Notes: generated from the letters alone by a model not told the origin. A stretch of DNA of 47,505 nucleotides from Phascolarctobacterium sp. (GCA_017452325.1 JAFTMR010000014.1:1-47505), one strand, 5' to 3'; positions 35,114 to 43,097 are shown, numbered from the stretch's first letter. A program made the numbers and translations.

Positions 35114-36202
35114 TTGAAGCCATATACCCTGCAAGAATTAGAAGAACGTGGACTTTTCTCCAGCCTGCTCAGCGGCAAGCCTGTACAGAACGCATGGGCT
35201 GAGATTAACAATATTTTAGTGGAAGCTACCAAAGCCCAAGACCTTACCGCAGCCCAAGTAAAATCTGCTGTAAAAAAATGGGGCGCTAAAATGGATGAAA
35301 CCAGCTTGGAACAACGTAGTGGTATTTACCGCAAGCTTGCTGATGTCATCTACAGTGAGGCACAAAGTGAGGATGATGAACTTTTTGCTCAAGGCAAACA
35401 CTTGGCAGAGGTTTTAGAGCTCCCTCTCCATTTGGTAAAACTTGCTGACAAAGGCGCTAAGACCAACGCTTACTACAACCGTTGCGCTGCTCTTTTGACT
35501 GGTGAAGAAAAACTGGACATCCAAGCCTTGAACAAAGTGTTCAGCTACGATTACGAAGATGGTTTCGCAATTCGCCGCCAAGCTTTTGATGACCACTTTA
35601 ATAAAATTTTTGACGGCATCAGCGAAAGCAGACGCTTCTCCGTTGAAGTAGAAGATGGTCTAATTACAGACTGCAAAACCTTGGACATTCCCTACGAGTT
35701 CAAGCCTCACATTTCCAGCGCTTTAGAAAAATATCGCAGTATCTGGAACGCAGAAAACCACGAAGTAACTGCTATGACAGACCTTAACCTGCCCTTGGAA
35801 AAAGGTGAAGCTTGCTACGCATACGCTAACAGCGGTCTCTGCGAACATAAAGTAGTTGAACGTGAAGACAACTATTTTGAATTGACCCGCAAATTCAATA
35901 TAGATGAAACCGTTTCCTTCAAGGGTGAACACATCGAGCATCCTACTATTAAAGAAGAGACTACTGTTTTGGTGGAGTTAGGTTACTTCTTCCTCACTAA
36001 CCAACGCATTATCTTCTTGGGACAAACCATTCATAAAGCAATTGCCTTAAAGGATATCGAAAATGCGACCTTTGACGGTATGAGCATGATTACCTACCAT
36101 ACTAAAAATGAAGGTAATGTTCTGTTCAAATACAGCGACGAATCCGCAGAAGTTATGTATGTAATCTTTAATCGCATTAAGAAAGGTGAATATAAACAAT
36201 AA
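35114..36202 (+). CDS. Uncharacterised protein with C-terminal PH-like domain
   Basis: 362 residues, no signal peptide or membrane segment. The first about 240 residues are charged and mostly helical, with no recognised family. Residues about 280-360 (ETTVLVELGYFFLTNQRIIFLG ... AIALKDIENATFDGMSMITYHT) fit a bacterial PH-like domain, in which 'G.(L.)TNQRIIF' and a following 'I.L.DI' are typical. I choose TTG at 35114 because AAAGGA lies nine bases upstream. The ATG at 35090 would lie only 10 nt after a TATAAT (35075-35080), leaving almost no leader. It is monocistronic with a strong terminator. Confidence 0.75.
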   Translation: MKPYTLQELEERGLFSSLLSGKPVQNAWAEINNILVEATKAQDLTAAQVKSAVKKWGAKMDETSLEQRSGIYRKLADVIYSEAQSEDDELFAQGKHLAEVLELPLHLVKLADKGAKTNAYYNRCAALLTGEEKLDIQALNKVFSYDYEDGFAIRRQAFDDHFNKIFDGISESRRFSVEVEDGLITDCKTLDIPYEFKPHISSALEKYRSIWNAENHEVTAMTDLNLPLEKGEACYAYANSGLCEHKVVEREDNYFELTRKFNIDETVSFKGEHIEHPTIKEETTVLVELGYFFLTNQRIIFLGQTIHKAIALKDIENATFDGMSMITYHTKNEGNVLFKYSDESAEVMYVIFNRIKKGEYKQ

Positions 36203-36206
36203 AGAA

Positions 36207-36246
36207 AAGAGTGTATTACAAATCAATCGTAATACACTCTTTTTTA
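36207..36246. terminator. Terminator between the PH-like gene and the aminotransferase gene
   Basis: A 13-bp perfect stem AAGAGTGTATTAC/GTAATACACTCTT (36207-36219 and 36229-36241) is followed by TTTTTA on the plus strand. The minus strand continues TTCTTT, so it may also end the aminotransferase transcript. Confidence 0.88.
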
Positions 36247-36273
36247 TCATTATCATTATAAAATTTCTAGAAG

Positions 36274-36366
36274 CGCTGGAAGTCGCGAAGCTTATTAAGC
36301 GAAGGCGTACTAAACGTACGTCGAGCAAGCAATTGCAGTTCCAACACAGCCAGACAGTGCTTATGG
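36274..36366 (-). repeat. Dispersed 3'-UTR repeat element, copy B
   Basis: Begins 5 nt after the aminotransferase stop and ends before the terminator at 36207-36246. In gene sense it reads AAGCACTGTCTGGCTGTGTT, then GCTTGCTCGACGTAC, GTTTA, GTACGCCTTCGCTT, with CGCGACTTCC at the far end. It matches copy A over nearly its whole length and copy C in the core and at the far end. Confidence 0.75.
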
Positions 36367-36371
36367 AAAAA

Positions 36372-37550
36372 TTATATGCATTCTTTGATAGCTTTCGCCA
36401 TACGTTTGATGCCTTCAACAATTCTGTCGTCCGGCATATTAGAATAGTTTACGCGCATGCTACGGTCAGTTTTGCCATTGGGATAGAAAGCGTCGCCAAT
36501 TACAGCAGCAACCTTCATTTCAATGCATTTGTCGAAAACTTTACGAGCGCTTACGCCTTCGGGCATGGACAGCCACAGGAACAAGCCACCTTCTGGATGA
36601 GTCCAGGTGCAGCCAGCAGGCAGTTCTGCTTCCATGGTAGCGAGGATCAAGTCACGACGATGACGATACAGCTCTACAATTTTAGCAACGTGAGCGTCAA
36701 GGTCGTAGGCATCCATATACGCATCTGCAACGCCTTGGTCAAAATTAGAGGTGTGTAAGTCAGCACTTTGTTTGATTTTGATAAACTCGCTCAGTACATT
36801 TTTATCTGCTGCAACCCAACCAAGACGCAGGCCAGGGCAGAACACTTTGGAGAAAGTACCAAGGAACATTACCAAACCTTTAGTATCCAAGGATTTCAAG
36901 GAAGGCAGTATCTCTCCTTCAAAGCGCAGCTCGCCATAGGGATTATCTTCCAATACAGGCAGATTGTGTTTATTAACAACTTCCATAAATTTTTGACGGC
37001 GTTCCATAGACCAGGTACGACCGGTGGGATTTTGGAAGTCAGGAATTACATAAATAAATTTACAGTTGGGAGTGGTTTCCAGAATTTTGTCCAACTCTTC
37101 CGGGAGCAAGCCGCCATCATCAGTGGGAACTTCTACAAATTTAGGTTCATAAGCATTGAAAGCGTTAAGCGCGCCCAAATAAGAGGGGCTTTCGCACAGA
37201 ACAACATCACCAGGGTTTAAGAACAGCTTACCAGCAAAGTCAAGGCATTGTTGGGAGCCGGTGGTAATGAGAATTTCATCAGGGTCAACATTAGTATGAT
37301 ATTTATCTGCCATACGTTTTGCGATCTTAGCGCGCAAAGACGGACGACCTTCAGTAGTTGCATACTGCAACAATTGGCGACCTTCCTTCATAACCAAGTC
37401 ATGGGAAACCTTAGCAATTTCTTCTACAGGAAAAAGCTCCGGTGCAGGCAAACCACCAGCAAAAGAAATGATGTCTGGTTGTGCAGTCAGTTTTAAAAGC
37501 TCACGGATTTCGGACGCTTGCATACGTTCCATACGTTTTGAAAAGTTCAT
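36372..37550 (-). CDS. PLP-dependent aminotransferase (class I/II, LysN/2-aminoadipate type)
   Basis: A 392-residue fold-type I aminotransferase. It has the N-terminal FAGGLPAPELFPVEEI segment of the 2-aminoadipate/MocR-related group, LQYATTEGRPSLRAKIA, TTGSQQCLDF, YVIPDFQNPTGRTW, the DNPYGELRFEG region, and the PLP-lysine motif GTFSKVFCPGLRLGW. Its amino acid substrate is not evident from sequence; homologues act on aromatic, branched-chain or aminoadipate substrates. It is monocistronic, with a promoter spanned by an inverted repeat and copy B of the 3'-UTR element downstream. Confidence 0.94.
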   Translation of the reverse strand: MNFSKRMERMQASEIRELLKLTAQPDIISFAGGLPAPELFPVEEIAKVSHDLVMKEGRQLLQYATTEGRPSLRAKIAKRMADKYHTNVDPDEILITTGSQQCLDFAGKLFLNPGDVVLCESPSYLGALNAFNAYEPKFVEVPTDDGGLLPEELDKILETTPNCKFIYVIPDFQNPTGRTWSMERRQKFMEVVNKHNLPVLEDNPYGELRFEGEILPSLKSLDTKGLVMFLGTFSKVFCPGLRLGWVAADKNVLSEFIKIKQSADLHTSNFDQGVADAYMDAYDLDAHVAKIVELYRHRRDLILATMEAELPAGCTWTHPEGGLFLWLSMPEGVSARKVFDKCIEMKVAAVIGDAFYPNGKTDRSMRVNYSNMPDDRIVEGIKRMAKAIKECI

Positions 37551-37604
37551 AATAAAATCTCTCCCTCATTTTTATTAGCAAAAATATTTTTTGTATGATT
37601 AATA

Positions 37605-37633
37605 ATTGTAGCACTTTCCCCTGTTACGGACAA
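37605..37633 (-). promoter_or_regulatory. Promoter of the aminotransferase gene
   Basis: Minus-strand TTGTCC (37628-37633), 17-nt spacer, TACAAT (37605-37610). Confidence 0.6.
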
Positions 37634-37644
37634 GAGAAAGTGCT
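37610..37644. promoter_or_regulatory. Inverted repeat spanning the aminotransferase promoter
   Basis: AGCACTTTC (37610-37618) and GAAAGTGCT (37636-37644): a perfect 9-bp inverted repeat with a 17-nt gap. Its arms touch the -10 and flank the -35. It may be an operator, or the terminator hairpin of the upstream C_GCAxxG_C_C gene. There is no good T run, so the operator reading is slightly preferred. Confidence 0.4.
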
Positions 37645-37691
37645 ATTAATTATAGAACTTATTGAATTATAGGCTCAAGCTGTAAACTTCT

Positions 37692-38135
37692 TTACGCTTT
37701 AATTAAACCTTTTTCTTCCAAGAACTCTGCCAAGAATTTACCAATTTTATTGGTCAGCTTCAAGCAGTTTTTCAGATGGTCTTTAGTGTTGAACTCAAAG
37801 GGCATCAAATCTTTGCACATAGTGGAACCAAACTCTGCTTCAAAACGATCATGGAATTCTTTGCTTACGGGATAGATTTCACTCAGCGGTTTTTCAGAAG
37901 GATGGTTACGACCAACCAAAGTGCTAATTACCATAGTGCAGCCAACCAACGCGCCGCAGATATGACGGGCATGACCAATGCCACCACCAAAGCCGGAGCA
38001 AAGACGCAGAGCGTTATCGTCAATATCAACGCCAGCTTCCTTACGGAAGGTTTCTACAATTGCTTCACAGCAGTTAAAACCTTGCTTAAAGTTATTGCCT
38101 ACTGCCATTCCCATTTTTTCGCTAAACTCACTCAT
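37692..38135 (-). CDS. C_GCAxxG_C_C family protein (putative redox protein)
   Basis: A 147-residue protein with a conserved cysteine pattern: FNCCEAIV, LRLCSGFGGGIGHARHICGALVGCTM, and later MCKDL and LKNCLKL. This fits the C_GCAxxG_C_C family of small proteins with regularly spaced cysteines, thought to have a redox or metal function. ATG 38135 follows AGGAGG by seven bases. It is the last gene of an operon with a CoA-disulfide reductase-rhodanese fusion, which supports a thiol/persulfide role, by inference. Confidence 0.85.
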   Translation of the reverse strand: MSEFSEKMGMAVGNNFKQGFNCCEAIVETFRKEAGVDIDDNALRLCSGFGGGIGHARHICGALVGCTMVISTLVGRNHPSEKPLSEIYPVSKEFHDRFEAEFGSTMCKDLMPFEFNTKDHLKNCLKLTNKIGKFLAEFLEEKGLIKA

Positions 38136-38148
38136 TTTTCTGCCTCCT

Positions 38149-38478
38149 TTACCATTCACGCTCGCGCAAAGCATCTTCCAAAGGAATATCAATCTTGAAC
38201 CATTGCAGGATATATTCCAGAGCTGCCGCAATGCTTTCGCTAGCTACGGTTTCAATTTCACTATCCTGATCCCAAAATTCCTGTTGCAAACTGTTAATGA
38301 ACATAGTAAATTCGTCTAGCTTATCCTGAATCAAGGAAGTATCCTTCAAGTCCATCCCTTCAAAATACTCAATTAAATGAATAAACTGCCATTTAATTTT
38401 GTCCACCAAAAACTGAGGGTAATAAGTATCCTCGTACATATTCTGCAACAAGACATACTGGTCATCAAACTTATCCAT
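38149..38478 (-). CDS. DUF5713-like hypothetical protein
   Basis: A 109-residue soluble, acidic helical protein. The N-terminal YVLLQNMYEDTYYPQFLVDK is the pattern I associate with DUF5713 (function unknown). ATG 38478 lies 17 nt after the CoA-disulfide reductase stop, with AGGAG 13 bases upstream, a rather long spacing. It is co-transcribed with the flanking genes. Confidence 0.7.
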   Translation of the reverse strand: MDKFDDQYVLLQNMYEDTYYPQFLVDKIKWQFIHLIEYFEGMDLKDTSLIQDKLDEFTMFINSLQQEFWDQDSEIETVASESIAAALEYILQWFKIDIPLEDALREREW

Positions 38479-38494
38479 ACAGTCAGAATCTCTC

Positions 38495-40195
38495 CTATTT
38501 TTTCCTATCAGATTCAGTTGCGTAGGGCCAACCACTCATACCGCCTTCAAGGCTGTGCACATTTTCATAGCCCAAGCCACGCAAAATACACTCTGCTTCG
38601 TAACCACGCAGGTCAATTTGACAAGAGGTAATAATTTTTTCACCGGGTTTTACAGGTAAATCCTTACCTTTTTCACGCAACTCACCCAAGGGCAAATTAA
38701 CTTTGTTCTCTATGCCTGCAATACGATTAGCCGCAAACTCGCCGGTAGTACGTACGTCTACGAAAAGGTAGCCGGGTTCTTTTTTCATAGCTTCAAAATC
38801 TTTGGGATTAATGCCATTCATTTGACCTTCCAGTTTATTGTGCAGTACATTTGCCGCAGTAGCGATATTGTCGATAGGTCCGTTGAAAGGCGGTGCATAA
38901 GCAATGTCAAAATTGGAAAGGTCTTCCAGCTTAGCGCCCAAGGAGATTGCCGCAACCAAAGTATCGATACGTTTATCAACACCACCACGACCAACAGCTT
39001 GTACGCCCAATACACGCTCAGTTCCTTCTTCAGCAAGAAGCTTCAACACAATGTTCTTCACGCCAGGCATATAACCCAAGCGGTCACTACCGGGAACAAC
39101 AACTGATTTAAACTTTAAGCCTGCTGCCGCTGCAGTACGCTCATTCAAGCCTGTAGCACCTGCTTGCCAATCCAGAATTTGGCATACACCCGTACCTAAT
39201 ACCCCAGGATATTTAATACCGTCACCGCAAATATTATCTGCGATAACCCTGCCATGTTTGTTAGCAGTAGAACCCATCGGAGTAAAAATCTTCGCTCCAC
39301 TTACGCGATGAGTATTTTCTGCGCAGTCACCGCCTGCGTAAATTGACGGGTCACTGGTTTGCAGGTATTCGTTAACTGCGATGCAGCCAGTGTGTCCAAT
39401 TTCAAGACCTGCCTCTTTAGCAAGCTCTACGTTAGGACGAACGCCAACAGCTACGATTACCAGTTGAGCAGGAATCTCACGCTTATCGGTCTGTACAGCG
39501 CTTACCACTCCGTCAGTAACTACAAAGCCTACGGTCTTTTCTTCTAAATATAAATTGATGCCTGCTTTTTGCAAAGGCTTCTTCACCAAATCAGCAAGCT
39601 CTTTATCAAGCATTTGGGGTAAAATTCTATCCTGCATTTCTACAATGCTGGTAGTCAAGCCACGTTTATGGAATGCTTCTGCCAATTCCATACCAATAAA
39701 CCCTGCACCGATGATTACCACATCAGTTACGCCACGTTCAGAAATAGCAGCTTCCACAGCGTGCACATCCCAAGGGAACCAGAAGCTGTGAATTCCTTGG
39801 GCATCCGCATTGGGCAAAGGCAGTTTTACAGGAGTGGAACCGGTACCAAGCACCAGCACATCATATTCCAAAACCTTTTCCTCGCCAGCTTCAACGTAGG
39901 TAACAGCCTTAGCCGCGCGGTCAATTTTAGTTACGTTACAACCTGTACGTGCGTCAATACCCTTAACACTTTTGAAGAAAGCTGCATCGCGGGGAATCCC
40001 CTGGGGAGTATGGTCAAACTGGTTAAAGCTTTTAACGTCCCCACTCACATAATAGGGAAAACCGCAAGCACCATAGCTCAACTGTGGGCCACGTTCTAAA
40101 ACAACGATTTCGATATCTTTATCGCGACGGCGTAAACGGGAAGCAGTTTTCATGCCAGTTGCCACGCCACCAATAATCACAACTCGTTTTGCCAT
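38495..40195 (-). CDS. FAD-dependent CoA-disulfide reductase with C-terminal rhodanese domain
   Basis: 566 residues. The N-terminal flavoprotein (about 1-445) has the FAD motif VVIIGGVATGMKTASRLRR, a redox cysteine in SYGACGFPYYVSG, the NAD(P)H motif VVIIGAGFIGMELAE and the second FAD motif IYAGGDCAE. The C-terminal rhodanese domain (about 465-560) has FVDVRTTGEFAANRI and the active-site loop SCQIDLRG (C-x5-RG type). Such CoADR-RHD enzymes reduce CoA disulfide, CoA persulfide or polysulfide with NAD(P)H. It is the first gene of a three-gene operon with the DUF5713-like and C_GCAxxG_C_C proteins. Confidence 0.94.
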   Translation of the reverse strand: MAKRVVIIGGVATGMKTASRLRRRDKDIEIVVLERGPQLSYGACGFPYYVSGDVKSFNQFDHTPQGIPRDAAFFKSVKGIDARTGCNVTKIDRAAKAVTYVEAGEEKVLEYDVLVLGTGSTPVKLPLPNADAQGIHSFWFPWDVHAVEAAISERGVTDVVIIGAGFIGMELAEAFHKRGLTTSIVEMQDRILPQMLDKELADLVKKPLQKAGINLYLEEKTVGFVVTDGVVSAVQTDKREIPAQLVIVAVGVRPNVELAKEAGLEIGHTGCIAVNEYLQTSDPSIYAGGDCAENTHRVSGAKIFTPMGSTANKHGRVIADNICGDGIKYPGVLGTGVCQILDWQAGATGLNERTAAAAGLKFKSVVVPGSDRLGYMPGVKNIVLKLLAEEGTERVLGVQAVGRGGVDKRIDTLVAAISLGAKLEDLSNFDIAYAPPFNGPIDNIATAANVLHNKLEGQMNGINPKDFEAMKKEPGYLFVDVRTTGEFAANRIAGIENKVNLPLGELREKGKDLPVKPGEKIITSCQIDLRGYEAECILRGLGYENVHSLEGGMSGWPYATESDRKK

Positions 40196-40284
40196 AAAGT
40201 CACGCTCCTTGCACGATTATATTAATAGTAAATTCTACACGAGCAGTGCTTTTCCCTCTAATTATTTACTGCTATTTAAAAATT

Positions 40285-40323
40285 AAAGGCTGCCTACAAC
40301 CTTGCGGTCATAAACAGCCTTCA
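40285..40323 (-). terminator. Terminator of the second DAACS gene
   Basis: AAGGCTG (minus-strand 5' arm, 40315-40321) pairs with CAGCCTT (40286-40292), followed on the minus strand by TAATTTTTAA. It begins 13 nt after the stop codon. Confidence 0.65.
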
Positions 40324-40335
40324 AGCCTAAGTTAC

Positions 40336-41529
40336 TTACAGCACGTTTTCTTCTGCGGAAACTTCTTCAATATTATTCTTTTCAGCGTAACCAGTCAGCA
40401 CCAAAGTCAAAGCGCCGTCGCCAGTTACGTTACAAGCGGTACCAAAGCTGTCTTGCAATGCAAAGATGGTAAGCATCAAAGCAGTACCAGTAGCATCAAA
40501 GCCAAGTACACTGATGATGAGGCCAAGGGAAGCCATTACAGTACCACCGGGAACACCGGGAGCACCAATCGCAAATACACCCAACAGCAGGCAGAACAGA
40601 ATCATATCGCCAAAAGCAGGCAAAGTACCGTACAATACTTGGGATACTACCATTACGAAGAAAACTTCAGTAAGTACGGAACCGCACAGGTGAATATTAG
40701 CAAACAGAGGAATACCAAAGTTTACCAAGTCTTTGCGCAAAACTTTAGATTTAAGTGCGCAACGCAAAGCGATTGCCAAGGTTGCAGCAGAGCTCATAGT
40801 GCCAACTGCGGTGATGTATGCAGGACCATAGTGTCTAACAACTTCCATGGGGTTCTTGCCGGAGTAAGCACCAGCAAAAAGGTAAAGTACTGCCATCCAA
40901 ATATAGTGACCTACCATTACGATAGCAACTACCATCAGGAATACAGGCAATTGTTCAGTAATACTGCCTTCATAGGACAATGCGCAGAAGGTGCAGGCGA
41001 TAAACACCGGCAGCAAGGGAATTACAACCCTAGTTACGATGGAAAGAACGATTTGTTGGAATTCTTCCAAGCATTTTGTAATGGTGGTGGAATTAGTCCA
41101 AGCCGCAGCCAAGCCAACCAAAACAGAAAGCACCAAAGCACTCATAACGCTCATGATGGGAGCAATCTTCAAATCAAAGAGCAGCTTCGGTAATTCTTTT
41201 AAACCATCCACCGCAGGGGTGATGTTTAAAGAAGGAATAATGCTGTAGCCTGCGAACATAGAGAAGAACGCGGCACCGATGGAAGAAACATAAGCCAAAA
41301 TAATTGCCAGACGCAACATAACGCTAGCATTTTTACCCAAGCGGGTAATGGACGGTGCGATAAAGCCAATGATAATCAGCGGAACGCAGAACATGATGAT
41401 ATTACCAAGGAGGCTTTTACAGGTAAGGATCACCTGCATTAAAGATTCATTTGCCCCAAGGCCAACCACAATACCTAATACTACGCCAATAACAAGGCGT
41501 ACAGGCAGGCTACCTAAAAAGTTACCCAT
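40336..41529 (-). CDS. Dicarboxylate/amino acid:cation symporter (DAACS family) 2
   Basis: A 397-residue transporter of the DAACS fold but clearly divergent from the copy at 32.4 kb. HP1 is GTMSSAATLAIAL in place of the SSSGT serine motif. The TM7 region reads GIPLFANIHLCGSVLTE, without NMDGT. HP2 is IGAPGVPGGTVMA, and TM8 is FGTACNVTGDGAL. The missing NMDGT suggests a different cation or substrate from classical members. Na+- or H+-coupled uptake of a dicarboxylate or amino acid is likely; the exact substrate is unknown. It has its own promoter and terminator. Confidence 0.92.
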   Translation of the reverse strand: MGNFLGSLPVRLVIGVVLGIVVGLGANESLMQVILTCKSLLGNIIMFCVPLIIIGFIAPSITRLGKNASVMLRLAIILAYVSSIGAAFFSMFAGYSIIPSLNITPAVDGLKELPKLLFDLKIAPIMSVMSALVLSVLVGLAAAWTNSTTITKCLEEFQQIVLSIVTRVVIPLLPVFIACTFCALSYEGSITEQLPVFLMVVAIVMVGHYIWMAVLYLFAGAYSGKNPMEVVRHYGPAYITAVGTMSSAATLAIALRCALKSKVLRKDLVNFGIPLFANIHLCGSVLTEVFFVMVVSQVLYGTLPAFGDMILFCLLLGVFAIGAPGVPGGTVMASLGLIISVLGFDATGTALMLTIFALQDSFGTACNVTGDGALTLVLTGYAEKNNIEEVSAEENVL

Positions 41530-41576
41530 TTTTTCACACTCCTTTTTTATAAATTTTGTTTGGGTTACATACAGAT

Positions 41577-41605
41577 ATAATAGTCCAAAAGCGAAAATAC
41601 TTCAA
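41577..41605 (-). promoter_or_regulatory. Promoter of the second DAACS gene
   Basis: Minus-strand TTGAAG (41600-41605), 17-nt spacer, TATTAT (41577-41582). Confidence 0.55.
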
Positions 41606-41626
41606 GCTATTTTGGTGAATTTGTGA

Positions 41627-41663
41627 ACAAAAATAAGCTCCTGCCGAAAAACAGGAGCTTATT
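41627..41663 (-). terminator. Terminator of the yjiH-yjiG operon
   Basis: A 12-bp perfect stem AATAAGCTCCTG/CAGGAGCTTATT (41632-41643 and 41652-41663) is followed on the minus strand by TTTGTT. It lies beyond copy C of the 3'-UTR repeat. Confidence 0.85.
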
Positions 41664-41691
41664 GCATTTGTAATAGAAAATTCTTAGAAAT

Positions 41692-41790
41692 ACCGGAAGG
41701 CGCGAAGCAGTGAAATTCGTACCGCGCAGACGTACTAAACGTACGTCAAGCAAGCGAGTGAACTGCGACAAAGCATAATGGTGCTTATAA
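41692..41790 (-). repeat. Dispersed 3'-UTR repeat element, copy C
   Basis: Begins 7 nt after the yjiG-like stop codon and ends before the terminator at 41632-41663. The core is a perfect hairpin GACGTAC-TAAAC-GTACGTC (41729-41747), joined to CAAGCAAGC as in copies A and B. The outer ends (GCTTAT near the gene, GCGCGAAGC at the far side) also match copy B. Confidence 0.72.
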
Positions 41791-41796
41791 CCTGTC

Positions 41797-42276
41797 TTAT
41801 GCGAAGAACCAGTTCATAATCAGCATTGCACAAAGCGCATTCAAAAGACTTGCACTCATCAGCAAAGGCCAATATCTTTTGGGAACGTCTGCTACACCAA
41901 GCAAGCGACCCATATACTGGAGCTGCGCACCTAAAAGGAAGAAAGCAGGCATCAAAATAGTCAAATGACGCGGTTCCAAGATACCATTGTTGAACATACT
42001 TGCTGCCAAGCCAACTGCTGCAGAGCTGGAAAGCCAAGCGGTCAGAAGAACGGTAACAGCTTCGCCTGGCAAGCCGAAGATGAACATCATAGGACCAAAA
42101 ATTTCGCCAACCAATTTCATAACGCCCAAAATACGTAATACTTCGGAAACAGCATAAGCCATCAAAATATTGGGAACCAGATTATTTACAGCGATGTTAA
42201 AGCCTTTACGCGCACCAATGATAAAAATATCAAAGGGGTTATTAGTAGTATGTTTAGATTGACCATTATTGCTCAT
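41797..42276 (-). CDS. yjiG: YjiG-like nucleoside-recognition (Gate) domain membrane protein
   Basis: A 159-residue membrane protein of the SpmB/YjiG group: NNPFDIFIIGARKGFNIAVNN, PNILMAYAVSEVLRILGVM, LPGEAVTVLLTAWLSSSAAVGL, and a late RYWPLLMSASLLNALC. Family members work with an SpmA/YjiH-like partner as a two-subunit membrane complex, probably a transporter. Here the partner is encoded directly upstream with 11-nt overlap. Substrate unknown. Confidence 0.87.
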   Translation of the reverse strand: MSNNGQSKHTTNNPFDIFIIGARKGFNIAVNNLVPNILMAYAVSEVLRILGVMKLVGEIFGPMMFIFGLPGEAVTVLLTAWLSSSAAVGLAASMFNNGILEPRHLTILMPAFFLLGAQLQYMGRLLGVADVPKRYWPLLMSASLLNALCAMLIMNWFFA

Positions 42277-42958
42277 CTTGGAAATCCCCCTTATAGAACA
42301 AATTTAACATAATGCGTACATAAATTGCGCCAACAAATTTAAAAATAAAGATTAACGCAAACGGAATCAAAAGTGCACAGGTAAGATTAGCAAAAAGTGC
42401 AGAGCCAATCATAAAATAGTTTGCAATCATGCCTGCACCAGAATATTGCCATGCACCCATAATTACCAGGTCTTTCTTGGTAATGAGACCATCATCATAC
42501 AAGCCCTTAGTCAAAACAGCGCCTGCGTCAGTACTTTGCAAGTCGGTAATCAATGCCAAGCCAGTCAAACCAGGGATACCAAGCAACGGTTTCAAAAACG
42601 GAGTCAAGCATTTTTGAGCAGCTTTAATAGCGCCGTAATGTTCCAACACCTCAATCATGCCAAGAGCAAACATAACGCTAGGAACCAAGGATAAAGCAAA
42701 CAGGAAACCACCGCGTGCACCTGCACCACCACTACCTACAAAGGTAGCTTTACCAGTTGCCTTAATAGCACCAAACTTACCAGTCAAGGTAGTAAAGTCA
42801 AAAGCACTTAACCATTTCATATCCGGAAAGTTTACCAATATACCGGAAAAGAATAAAATAGCAACAATCAGAGCAATGAATCCTTTAGGACCAACCTTCC
42901 ATTGCTCGGGATCATATTGGGCAGAAACTTTTTTCTGCTCTTTGTTTTCTTCTTGCAT
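42266..42958 (-). CDS. yjiH: YjiH-like nucleoside-recognition (Gate) domain membrane protein
   Basis: A 230-residue membrane protein: a charged N-terminal tail, then hydrophobic segments GPKGFIALIVAILFFSGILV, GARGGFLFALSLVPSVMFALG, and PGLTGLALITDLQSTDAGAV with GAWQYSGAGMIANYFMIGSAL. This matches the YjiH partner of YjiG. ATG 42958 follows GGAGGGG; upstream in-frame starts lie across the promoter. In E. coli yjiHG sit beside iadA, an isoaspartyl dipeptidase; here the divergent neighbour is an M20 amidohydrolase, a similar pairing. Confidence 0.87.
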   Translation of the reverse strand: MQEENKEQKKVSAQYDPEQWKVGPKGFIALIVAILFFSGILVNFPDMKWLSAFDFTTLTGKFGAIKATGKATFVGSGGAGARGGFLFALSLVPSVMFALGMIEVLEHYGAIKAAQKCLTPFLKPLLGIPGLTGLALITDLQSTDAGAVLTKGLYDDGLITKKDLVIMGAWQYSGAGMIANYFMIGSALFANLTCALLIPFALIFIFKFVGAIYVRIMLNLFYKGDFQDEQ

Positions 42959-43018
42959 CAAAACCCCTCCAATTTTTCTGAATGCATACATATACCTTCT
43001 ATGTAATGTAATAGCTAA

Positions 43019-43048
43019 ATTATACCTAAATAGAGACTGTTCTGTCAA
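43019..43048 (-). promoter_or_regulatory. Promoter of yjiH-yjiG
   Basis: Minus-strand consensus TTGACA (43043-43048), 18-nt spacer, TATAAT (43019-43024). Confidence 0.78.
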
Positions 43049-43068
43049 TAAATATGCAACTTATCAGC

Positions 43069-43097
43069 TTGTAATTTCAATTTTCTTGTGTTAAAAT
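43069..43097 (+). promoter_or_regulatory. Promoter of the M20 amidohydrolase gene
   Basis: TTGTAA (43069-43074), 17-nt spacer, TAAAAT (43092-43097). It diverges from the yjiH promoter with the two -35 elements 20 nt apart, so a shared regulator is possible. Confidence 0.6.

Noticed and set aside
40246-41193. Long open frame antisense to the second DAACS gene
   Set aside because: Overlaps a clear transporter gene on the other strand and encodes a low-complexity product rich in Gln, Ser and His.
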